From: CBDTTM01 sp965363355 | GTDB lineage: Bacteria; Bacillota; Negativicutes; Selenomonadales; Selenomonadaceae | Direction of reading: 5' to 3' | DNA length: 9,718 bases | Assembly: GCA_965363355.1 (NCBI GenBank) | Contig: CBDTTM010000087.1 | Location: 1 to 9,718, forward strand | In this document: one piece after another, positions 1 to 5,389 of the stretch | How positions within the stretch are numbered: position 1 is the first letter of the stretch | How the letters are laid out: each line of letters opens with the position of its first letter | Position numbers and translations under genes: made by a program | The notes under the pieces: model-generated | What the model was told of the DNA's origin: nothing | The model's database searches: none | What the model saw: the letters and a program-made list of their open reading frames with translations, nothing else

Positions 1-20
1 TGATGGACGTATTGAAATAA
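1..20 (+). CDS. Possible C-terminal tail of an upstream PTS gene (IIB or IIAB), partial
   Basis: The third reading frame gives MDVLK and then a TAA at 18-20, about 60 bases before manY. Mannose-family PTS operons normally place the IIB or IIAB gene directly upstream of IIC, so this short tail is a reasonable candidate for its end. Five codons cannot identify a protein. Frame 2 is also open here, from base 2 into the start of manY, so the assignment rests on gene order alone. Confidence 0.3.
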
Positions 21-80
21 GTCCTGGCATTAAAAAAGGGTATTCCAAAAAAATATATATTATAAATGGAGGGAAACATA

Positions 81-884
81 ATGGAACTTAGTAGTATGCA
101 AATCATCGCCATTTTCATTGTAGCTTGTGTAGCTGGTATGGGAAGTGTGCTGGATGAATTTCAGACACACAGACCGCTTATCGCCTGCACCTTGATTGGT
201 CTTATCTTGGGCGATATCACAACAGGTATTATTATTGGTGGTACATTAGAAATGATTGCTTTGGGCTGGATGAATATCGGGGCGGCTATGGCTCCTGATG
301 CGGCTTTGGCATCAGTTATTTCGACGATTCTTGTAATCGCAGGACATCAGAGCATTGGTGCCGGGATTGCAATTGCAATGCCATTGGCAGCAGCAGGTCA
401 GGTTCTGACTATCATCTGCCGCACGATTACAGTTTTCTTTCAACATAAAGCGGATAGCTATGGTGAAGAAGGAAACTTACGCGGTATTGATATTTGTCAT
501 TTAGGTGCATTGCTTGTTCAAGCACTTCGTGTATCCATTCCTTCAACACTCGTTGCCATGTATATTGGAACAGGTGCTGTACAGGCTTTATTGGCAGCTA
601 TTCCAACGGTTATTACAGGCGGTTTACAGGTAGCTGGCGGATTCATCGTTGTTGTTGGGTATGCAATGGTCATCAACATGATGGGCGCATCCTATCTGAT
701 GCCTTTCTTCTTCTTGGGTTTTGTTTGTGCAGCTTTCACAAACTTCAACTTGGTTGCTTTCGGTGTAATTGGGCTGGTATTGGCTATTGTATATATCCAA
801 TTGAATCCTAAATACAATACGGGCAATGGAGTGGCCGTGGCATCTGGTCCGGCTAGTGATGCTGACGACGATTTGGACGACTAA
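81..884 (+). CDS. manY: Mannose-family PTS permease, IIC subunit
   Basis: This is the sugar-channel subunit of a mannose/glucose phosphotransferase transporter; with IID it forms the inner-membrane complex that imports hexose as it is phosphorylated by IIAB. The 267-residue protein is a string of hydrophobic segments and strongly resembles Escherichia coli ManY as I know it: a start like MELSSMQIIAIFIVACVAG, LDEFQTHRPLIACTLIG at about 24-40, GGTLEMIALGWMNIGAAMAP at about 53-72, GYAMVINMM at about 191-199, and a short acidic tail ending DDDLDD. The length matches the family (about 266). An in-frame ATG at 66 lies inside the Shine-Dalgarno (GGAGGG at 68-73), so the ATG at 81, seven bases downstream, is the better start. 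manZ follows after 32 bases. The substrate (mannose, glucose, glucosamine or similar) is inferred from similarity only. Confidence 0.95.
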   Translation: MELSSMQIIAIFIVACVAGMGSVLDEFQTHRPLIACTLIGLILGDITTGIIIGGTLEMIALGWMNIGAAMAPDAALASVISTILVIAGHQSIGAGIAIAMPLAAAGQVLTIICRTITVFFQHKADSYGEEGNLRGIDICHLGALLVQALRVSIPSTLVAMYIGTGAVQALLAAIPTVITGGLQVAGGFIVVVGYAMVINMMGASYLMPFFFLGFVCAAFTNFNLVAFGVIGLVLAIVYIQLNPKYNTGNGVAVASGPASDADDDLDD

Positions 885-916
885 AACTAAGAAGAATAAA
901 AGGAGGAAGATTCATA

Positions 917-1732
917 ATGAAACAGCTTACGAAAAGTGATTTTTTCTGGACATTTGTCCGTTCGAACTTTGCTCAGGGTTCTTGGAATATGGAAAGAATG
1001 CAGGCTTTAGGTTATTGCTTTGGCATGGTACCTATTTTGAAAAGACTGTATGAAGGCGATGAACTTAAGCAGGCCATTAAACGCCATCTTGAGTTTTACA
1101 ATACACAGCCGTTTGTAACTGCTCCAATCATTGGGATTACGGCAGCAATGGAAGAACAAAAAGCAAATGGTAAAGATATCCCAGATGGTGTCATTAACGG
1201 GATAAAAGTTGGTATGATGGGGCCATTGGCTGGGGTTGGCGATCCAATTTTCTGGGGAACGCTTCGTCCGATCACTGCAGCATTAGGTGCATCACTAGCT
1301 TTGACTGGCAGCATCGGTGGTCCGATTATTTTCTTCGTACTCTTTAATGCAATTCGTTTGGCAATCAGATGGTATGGTATTAAATACGGTTATGAAAAAG
1401 GTACGGACGTCGTCAAGGATGTTGCTGGAAATAAACTGCAAAAACTTACAGAAGGTGCATCCATTTTAGGATTGTTCGTCATGGGCGCCTTGGTAAATAA
1501 ATGGACATCGGTCAACATTCCAGTTGTTGTGTCGCAGATCACTATGCAAGATGGTAAAGTGGTAACGACGACGATTCAAACAATCTTGGATCAGTTGATG
1601 CCAGGCTTGATTCCACTACTCTTAACCTTTGCTTGCATGAAACTCATGAAGAAAAAGGTCAATGCAATTTGGATCATCTTCGGTCTCTTTGCAATCGGTA
1701 TTGTTGGTTTCTGGTTAGGTATCTTGAAGTAA
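917..1732 (+). CDS. manZ: Mannose-family PTS permease, IID subunit
   Basis: This is the second membrane subunit of the transporter, which pairs with IIC (manY) in the translocation channel; IID is found only in mannose-family PTS systems. The 271-residue protein carries the family landmarks: RSNFAQGSWNMERMQALGYCF at about 15-35, RHLEFYNTQPFVTAPIIG at about 56-73, INGIKVGMMGPLAGVGDPIFWGT at about 94-116, and QKLTEGASILGLFVMGALVNKW at about 174-195. A hydrophobic C-terminal part follows with LDQLMPGLIPLLLTFACM at about 224-241. It closely resembles E. coli ManZ but lacks that protein's short N-terminal extension. AGGAGG at 901-906 sits ten bases before the ATG. It is the last gene of the operon, with a terminator eight bases after the stop. 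Confidence 0.95.
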   Translation: MKQLTKSDFFWTFVRSNFAQGSWNMERMQALGYCFGMVPILKRLYEGDELKQAIKRHLEFYNTQPFVTAPIIGITAAMEEQKANGKDIPDGVINGIKVGMMGPLAGVGDPIFWGTLRPITAALGASLALTGSIGGPIIFFVLFNAIRLAIRWYGIKYGYEKGTDVVKDVAGNKLQKLTEGASILGLFVMGALVNKWTSVNIPVVVSQITMQDGKVVTTTIQTILDQLMPGLIPLLLTFACMKLMKKKVNAIWIIFGLFAIGIVGFWLGILK

Positions 1733-1739
1733 ATATCAG

Positions 1740-1777
1740 AAAGAAGCGGCTGCATTACGCTAGCCGCTTCTTTTTTT
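1740..1777 (+). terminator. Intrinsic terminator of the PTS operon
   Basis: A perfect 11-bp stem (AAGAAGCGGCT at 1741-1751 with AGCCGCTTCTT at 1762-1772) and a 10-base loop run straight into T residues to 1777. A1740 with T1773 adds one more pair. It begins just after the manZ stop and separates manYZ from pfkA. Confidence 0.93.
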
Positions 1778-1808
1778 ATAAAAATATCAAGGAATTTGGC
1801 CTAAAGAC

Positions 1809-1837
1809 TTTACATTTTTCCAGGAATTATTTAAAAT
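1809..1837 (+). promoter_or_regulatory. Candidate promoter upstream of pfkA (distal)
   Basis: TTTACA at 1809-1814 and TAAAAT at 1832-1837 are 17 bases apart; each differs from the sigma-70/sigma-A consensus at one position. A start near 1844 would give a 5' leader of about 155 bases ahead of pfkA. A T8 run at 1859-1866 follows but has no convincing stem in front of it. Confidence 0.45.
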
Positions 1838-1888
1838 GAACATAGATGCAGATGTAGCTTTTTTTTAAATAAAAATAAGCAAGTATAA

Positions 1889-1917
1889 GTGAGATGACGA
1901 TAAATGTTGCTTATAAT
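1889..1917 (+). promoter_or_regulatory. Candidate promoter upstream of pfkA (proximal)
   Basis: A perfect TATAAT at 1912-1917 lies 17 bases after GTGAGA (1889-1894), a weaker match to TTGACA. Transcription would start near 1924, about 77 bases before pfkA. Either this or the distal candidate, or both, could serve the gene. The rest of the 268-base gap between manZ and pfkA is AT-rich and shows nothing else I can name. Confidence 0.5.
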
Positions 1918-2000
1918 TAAGCTAAATTATCGAAACTCTGCATAAATTTACTTAAATTTGTATAAAAATGACCTGACGGGGATAAGAGGAGATTGGGAAT

Positions 2001-2960
2001 ATGTTGAAATGTATCGGTGTTATGACCAGCGGCGGAGACAGCCCAGGAATGAATGCAGCAGCTCGTGCTGTTGTCAGAACGGCTCTTTTTGAAGGCGTTG
2101 AAGTATGGGGCATAAACAATGGCTATAAAGGCATGATTGAAGATGATATGCGTAAGCTTGAATCTCGCAATGTTGGCGATATCATCCAACGCGGTGGCAC
2201 GTTCTTGGGAACTGCACGCAGTGCTGAGTTTAAAACAGAGGCTGGTCGCAAAACGGCTGTCGATAATTTGAAGAAGCATGGTATCCAGGGTTTAGTCATC
2301 ATTGGTGGTGACGGGAGCTTAACGGGTGGATCGCTGCTTAGCAAATTGGGCATTCCGATTGTTGGGCTTCCGGGAACAATCGATAATGATGTTTGGGGCA
2401 CGGATTACACGATCGGTGCTGATACGGCAGCCAATACGATTGTCGAAGCAATCAATAAATTGCGTGACACGGCATCGGCACATCGTCGTATCATCATCAT
2501 AGAAGTTATGGGGAGAAAATCCGGTTGGCTTGCGATGATGGCTGGTATCGCTGGCGGAGCTGAATACGTACTCGTACCAGAAGTAAAATATGATTTGGAT
2601 GAAATGTGCCAAGAGCTCAAAGAAGCCTATGATCGCGGTAAGCGTTACAGCATCGTCGTTGTTGCTGAAGGCGTTGGCAGTGCAATGGATATCGGTAAAG
2701 TCGTTGGTGAAAAAACGGGAATCGACACACGTGTATCTGTTCTCGGTCATATCCAGCGCGGTGGAGCGCCAAGCGTTGAAGATCGTATAAAGGCTAGTAT
2801 GCTTGGTGAAAAAGCAGCACTCGCATTGATTTCAGGATTGTCAAATGTGGTTTTCGGCTTTGATGCTGGTAAAGTCGTCACTATTGACTTAAATGATGCG
2901 GTTTCCAATCAAAAGACATTGGATCCAGAACTCATCCGTTTAGCTCGTGTATTAGCTTAA
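2001..2960 (+). CDS. pfkA: ATP-dependent 6-phosphofructokinase
   Basis: Cytoplasmic enzyme that phosphorylates fructose 6-phosphate to fructose 1,6-bisphosphate, the committing step of glycolysis. The 319-residue length is typical of short bacterial PfkA. Landmarks in order: TSGGDSPGMNAA (9-20, ATP phosphate loop), GGDGS (102-106), PGTIDND (124-130, catalytic Asp 128), MGRKSGW (170-176), AEG (222-224) and GHIQRGG (249-255). Gly 105, next to Asp 104, and PGTIDND rather than PKTIDND mark an ATP-using enzyme; pyrophosphate-dependent ones usually have GGDDS. Trp 132 right after PGTIDNDV, and SGW after MGR, are less usual for a Bacillus/E. coli-type PfkA. Arginines 22 and 26 and the GKR at 213-215 fit an allosteric effector site. 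GAGGAG at 1986-1991 is nine bases before the ATG. It appears to be a single-gene unit, as terminators flank it on both sides. Confidence 0.96.
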   Translation: MLKCIGVMTSGGDSPGMNAAARAVVRTALFEGVEVWGINNGYKGMIEDDMRKLESRNVGDIIQRGGTFLGTARSAEFKTEAGRKTAVDNLKKHGIQGLVIIGGDGSLTGGSLLSKLGIPIVGLPGTIDNDVWGTDYTIGADTAANTIVEAINKLRDTASAHRRIIIIEVMGRKSGWLAMMAGIAGGAEYVLVPEVKYDLDEMCQELKEAYDRGKRYSIVVVAEGVGSAMDIGKVVGEKTGIDTRVSVLGHIQRGGAPSVEDRIKASMLGEKAALALISGLSNVVFGFDAGKVVTIDLNDAVSNQKTLDPELIRLARVLA

Positions 2961-2966
2961 AACATA

Positions 2967-3010
2967 AAGATGTCCATGCGACGATTATCGCATGGACATC
3001 TTGTTCTTTT
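2967..3010 (+). terminator. Intrinsic terminator of pfkA
   Basis: A perfect 14-bp stem (2967-2980 with 2989-3002, core GATGTCCATGCG) has an 8-base loop and is followed by GTTCTTTT. It starts seven bases after the pfkA stop. It could also act weakly on the opposite strand, where an AT-rich stretch follows the stem. Confidence 0.88.
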
Positions 3011-3050
3011 GAACGAAAAATAGTTTTAAAAAGACACTATCTGGTCGACC

Positions 3051-3090
3051 CTTAAAAAGGCCTGTACGATGAATTTCGTACAGGCCTTTT
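3051..3090 (-). terminator. Intrinsic terminator of lysA, probably working in both directions
   Basis: A perfect 15-bp stem (AAAAGGCCTGTACGA at 3055-3069 with its complement at 3076-3090) has a 6-base loop. Read on the minus strand it ends in T residues opposite 3054-3058 and lies 15 bases after the lysA stop. Its A/T-flanked arms suit termination from either side of this convergent gene pair. Confidence 0.88.
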
Positions 3091-3105
3091 GTGGCTATTT
3101 GCCAA

Positions 3106-4362
3106 TTAGAGAACGGAGCCATCATACTGAAGAGTAGCAAAGTAATCTTCAATGGTTTCTGCTCGGCGAATGAGTTCGATGGAACCATCTTCTTTATAAA
3201 GAAGTTCGGCACTGCGCAGTTTGCCGTTGTAGTTGAATCCCATAGAATGGCCATGTGCACCAGCATCGTGGATGATGACGCGGTCACCGATATCAATCTT
3301 AGGGAGGCTGCGGTCAATCGCGAATTTATCATTGTTTTCGCAGAGTGATCCAGTAACATCGTACACATGATCGCAAGGGGCCGATTCTTTACCGACAATG
3401 GTAATATGGTGGTAAGAGCCATAAAGAGCTGGACGCATGAGATTAGCCATGCAGGAATCAAGTCCGATATAGTCTTTATAGGTGTGCTTTTCATGCAGTA
3501 CCGTTGAGACGAGGTAGCCGTAAGGCCCTGTGATGGAACGGCCTAATTCCATAGCAATCGCAAGACCATTGAGACCAGCGGATATGATGATTTCTTCATA
3601 GGCTTTTTTGATGCCGCTGCCAACAAACTCAAGATCGACAGCCGTTTCTTCTGGACGGTAAGGTATGCCGACACCGCCACCAAGATTAACAAATTCAAGG
3701 CAGATACCGAGTTTATTTTTGATTTCAACGGCTAAGTTGAACATGAGTTTTGCTGTATTGATAAAAGAATTGGCATCTAGTTCGTTCGATATGACCATTG
3801 TATGAAGGCCGAAACGTTTGACACCTTTTTCTTTTGCTAAGGCATAGGCTTCAAAAAGCTGTGCTCTAGTCAAACCATACTTTGCTTCTTCTGGTTTACC
3901 GATGATGTCATTTCCTTCAATCAAAGAGCCAGGGTTATAACGAAATGACATGACCTGAGGAAAACCAGCATTCTTTTCTAAATATTCAATATGGCTGATA
4001 TCGTCGAGATTGATGATAGCCCCGAGTTCGATGGCTTTTTGAAATTCATCGGCAGGGGTGTCGTTGGATGTGAGCATGATGTCTTCTCCGTGGATACCAG
4101 AGGCCTGTGCTAAAAGAAGTTCCGGCAGGGAACTGCAATCAGCGCCGGCGCCTTCTTCATGCAAAATTTGCAAAAGACGAGGATTTGGCGCAGCTTTTAC
4201 TGCATAGTATTCGCGAAAGGCTGGAGCCCAGTCAAATGCTTTAAAAAGGCGGCGCATGTTGCGGCGCATGCCTTGTTCATCGTAAATATGGAAAGGCGTT
4301 GGATATTTTTCAATGATTTTTTCGAGTCTGTCTTGGACAATTGGGAAAACTTTTTCAGTCAT
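3106..4362 (-). CDS. lysA: Diaminopimelate decarboxylase-like PLP enzyme with unusual active-site motifs
   Basis: Probable last enzyme of lysine synthesis, converting meso-diaminopimelate to lysine and CO2 in the cytoplasm. The 418-residue protein is a fold-type III (alanine-racemase-like) decarboxylase: YYAVKAAPNP at 52-61 (Lys 56 expected to bind PLP), GADCSSLPELLLA at 73-85, GLHTM at 185-189, NLGGGVGIPY at 226-235, ELGRSITGPYG at 272-282, MRPALYGSYHHI at 309-320, CENND at 341-345 and DAGAHGHSMGFNYNGKLRSAE at 366-386. Usual LysA proteins have HIGSQ, CESGD and DAGAYG at three of these sites. Here they read HTMVI, CENND and DAGAHG, so a relative acting on another substrate is possible. The lysine riboswitch in its leader supports the lysine role. 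The start is the ATG at 4362-4360, eight bases after GGAGG (4375-4371). A longer in-frame reading to 4482 would translate the terminator and the end of the riboswitch and is rejected. Confidence 0.85.
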   Translation of the reverse strand: MTEKVFPIVQDRLEKIIEKYPTPFHIYDEQGMRRNMRRLFKAFDWAPAFREYYAVKAAPNPRLLQILHEEGAGADCSSLPELLLAQASGIHGEDIMLTSNDTPADEFQKAIELGAIINLDDISHIEYLEKNAGFPQVMSFRYNPGSLIEGNDIIGKPEEAKYGLTRAQLFEAYALAKEKGVKRFGLHTMVISNELDANSFINTAKLMFNLAVEIKNKLGICLEFVNLGGGVGIPYRPEETAVDLEFVGSGIKKAYEEIIISAGLNGLAIAMELGRSITGPYGYLVSTVLHEKHTYKDYIGLDSCMANLMRPALYGSYHHITIVGKESAPCDHVYDVTGSLCENNDKFAIDRSLPKIDIGDRVIIHDAGAHGHSMGFNYNGKLRSAELLYKEDGSIELIRRAETIEDYFATLQYDGSVL

Positions 4363-4410
4363 AGTACTTTCCTCCATTTGATTTACATAGTCTTGGTGGG
4401 GATGGGGCCT

Positions 4411-4450
4411 AAACAAAAAGCGACCTGTCGGGAAGGTCCTGACAAATCGC
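4411..4450 (-). terminator. Riboswitch-controlled intrinsic terminator in the lysA leader
   Basis: On the minus strand GCGATTTGTC (4450-4441) pairs with GACAGGTCGC (4429-4420): ten pairs including two G-U, with an 11-base loop, followed by five T residues (4419-4415) and more T after a G. It lies between the aptamer and the lysA RBS, as expected for a transcription-attenuating lysine switch. Confidence 0.85.
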
Positions 4451-4465
4451 TGTGTATTCATAGCG
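4448..4465 (-). promoter_or_regulatory. Candidate antiterminator hairpin in the lysA leader
   Basis: On the minus strand CGCTATG and CACAGCG can pair across an AATA loop with a single A-C mismatch. The 3' arm contains three bases (GCG) needed by the 5' arm of the terminator (4450-4441), so the two structures exclude each other. Longer competing pairings with the 3' side of aptamer helix P1 are also possible. Inferred by eye, not by folding. Confidence 0.4.
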
Positions 4466-4467
4466 TT

Positions 4468-4630
4468 CGGATAGCCCTCCATACGGATGTATGACAGTCC
4501 TGTGTTTATTCAACCCAGGACCAACGATCTTGTTTACCAGCAAAATCATTTCGGCGATGTTCCCTTTCAATTCTGTTCAATGCCCGGCGGCTCTTAGAAG
4601 TTACTCTTGAACCATCGCTCCTCTACCTGT
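4468..4630 (-). promoter_or_regulatory. Lysine riboswitch (L-box) aptamer
   Basis: The minus-strand leader follows the Bacillus subtilis lysC lysine riboswitch element by element. In order: GGTAGAGGAGCG (near 4627-4616), TTCAAGAGTA (near 4611-4602), AAAGGGAACATCGCCGAA (near 4567-4550), TTGCTGG (near 4543-4537), GTTGAATAA (near 4515-4507), then GACTGTC, a small CATAC/GTATG hairpin and GGAGGGCTATCC (near 4480-4469). The closing helix P1 forms between GGTAG (4627-4623) and CTATC (4474-4470) with one G-U pair. Lysine binding should stabilise this fold and favour the downstream terminator. The gene it controls, a LysA homologue, fits exactly. The remaining leader between the terminator and lysA holds only the RBS. 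Confidence 0.96.
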
Positions 4631-4655
4631 AAATATGTAATTTTTATGTATGTAA

Positions 4656-4684
4656 ATTATAGCAAGCACAGTATAGCTTGTCAA
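4656..4684 (-). promoter_or_regulatory. Consensus sigma-A promoter of the lysine riboswitch-lysA unit
   Basis: On the minus strand TTGACA (4684-4679) and TATAAT (4661-4656) both match the consensus perfectly, with a 17-base spacer. Transcription should begin near 4649, about 20 bases before the aptamer, giving a leader of about 290 bases. A maximal-strength promoter fits a gene whose control is left to attenuation. Confidence 0.92.
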
Positions 4685-4727
4685 TTGAAAATTATAATCA
4701 ATATAAATTAGAAGATGATTTAGCGGG

Positions 4728-4750
4728 CAAAGCTTGTTGGGAAAGCTTTG
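4728..4750. repeat. 8-bp inverted repeat, possible operator
   Basis: CAAAGCTT (4728-4735) and AAGCTTTG (4743-4750) are perfect inverted copies around a 7-base centre. They overlap the -35 element of a plus-strand promoter candidate at 4734-4762. No U-run follows, so it is not a terminator. A smaller inverted repeat (CATTAG 4780-4785, CTAATG 4794-4799) lies downstream. A regulator site is possible but unproven. Confidence 0.35.
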
Positions 4751-4762
4751 ATATGTTATAGT
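4734..4762 (+). promoter_or_regulatory. Candidate promoter for the DUF1232-topB operon (distal)
   Basis: TTGTTG (4734-4739) and TATAGT (4757-4762) are separated by 17 bases. The match is moderate and it faces the operon beginning at 4985, back to back with the lysA promoter. The leader would be about 215 bases, AT-rich and without a recognised structure beyond a short inverted repeat. Confidence 0.35.
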
Positions 4763-4838
4763 AGGTAAACAGTTTTAAACATTAGTTTGCAATCTAATGA
4801 AGCTTTCGTCAATTTTATCTCAATAAAATTTAGAAATC

Positions 4839-4870
4839 TTTGCAGAAAAGGAATATTTTTATGGTAAAAT
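4839..4870 (+). promoter_or_regulatory. Candidate extended -10 promoter for the DUF1232-topB operon (proximal)
   Basis: TGGTAAAAT at 4862-4870 is an extended -10 pattern (TG, one base, then a five-of-six TATAAT match). A weak TTTGCA at 4839-4844 lies 20 bases upstream of the hexamer, longer than ideal. It is an alternative to the candidate at 4734-4762. Confidence 0.3.
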
Positions 4871-4984
4871 AAAAATATATCGAATACTAGATAATATGAA
4901 ATATATACTTGCCTGTTGCTGCCGGATTCATGTTGGCAGATTTTTGCAGTTCAAGGCAGAAGAAAAAAGTATGGAGATGATTTT

Positions 4985-5359
4985 ATGTGGTTGCGGGCCT
5001 GGTCGTTATTTAAGATATTTCGTAAGGATCTATTAGTGATGGCCATTGCCGTGAGAAACCCAGCAACTCCTAGGTATATCAAGGCGCTGTTGTCTGCGGC
5101 TTTTATCTATTTGATCAGTCCTATCGACTTGATACCAGATACATTGCCTGTTGTTGGTTGGCTCGATGATGCAGTGATTGTTCCAGCAGCTGTTTGTGGT
5201 CTGCTCAATTTATTGCCAGCTCCAGTGCGGCGTGATAGCGAAACAAAGGCTGATACGCTTAGCAACAAAATGCCTTATATACTTTTTATTGCGGCAAGTA
5301 TTGTTTTTGCTTGGGTGATTCTTATGATATGGGCAATGTATTCGTTGATTTTTAAATAG
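4985..5359 (+). CDS. DUF1232 (YkvA-like) small membrane protein
   Basis: A 124-residue protein of unknown biochemical role. The DUF1232 signature is clear at about 38-65: AAFIYLISPIDLIPDTLPVVGWLDDAVI, a hydrophobic stretch followed by the conserved SPIDLIPD and a Gly-x-x-Asp-Asp pair. The N-terminal 30 residues are basic and amphipathic. A second hydrophobic segment at about 97-122 is probably a C-terminal membrane helix, which the shortest members of the family lack. The ATG at 4985 has GGAG eight bases upstream (4973-4976). An in-frame TTG at 4916 would add 23 residues, but it has no RBS and falls outside the conserved region. It is the first gene of a likely operon, 30 bases ahead of topB. 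Nothing visible ties its function to the topoisomerase beyond adjacency. Confidence 0.85.
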   Translation: MWLRAWSLFKIFRKDLLVMAIAVRNPATPRYIKALLSAAFIYLISPIDLIPDTLPVVGWLDDAVIVPAAVCGLLNLLPAPVRRDSETKADTLSNKMPYILFIAASIVFAWVILMIWAMYSLIFK

Positions 5360-5389
5360 AAGTGATAGAATTCTAATGAGGTGTGAATT

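Noticed and set aside
494..811. Plus-strand open frame of 105 codons inside manY
   Set aside because: Shifted frame of a clearly conserved gene; Cys- and Arg-rich composition and no RBS.
1859..1866. T8 run in the pfkA leader as a possible terminator
   Set aside because: Only a 4-bp ACAT/ATGT pairing lies upstream; no stable stem.
1961..1966. TATAAA as a further pfkA -10 element
   Set aside because: No acceptable -35 at 16-18 bases (three of six matches at best); the candidates at 1809 and 1889 are better.
1917..2279. Minus-strand open frame across the pfkA promoter and start
   Set aside because: It overlaps the coding start of pfkA and has no recognisable domain or RBS.
4159..4494. Plus-strand open frame opposite lysA and its leader
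   Set aside because: It reads the antisense of the LysA start and of the riboswitch; no family resemblance.
4916..4984. Upstream TTG start for the DUF1232 gene
   Set aside because: No Shine-Dalgarno before it, while the ATG at 4985 has one at correct spacing.
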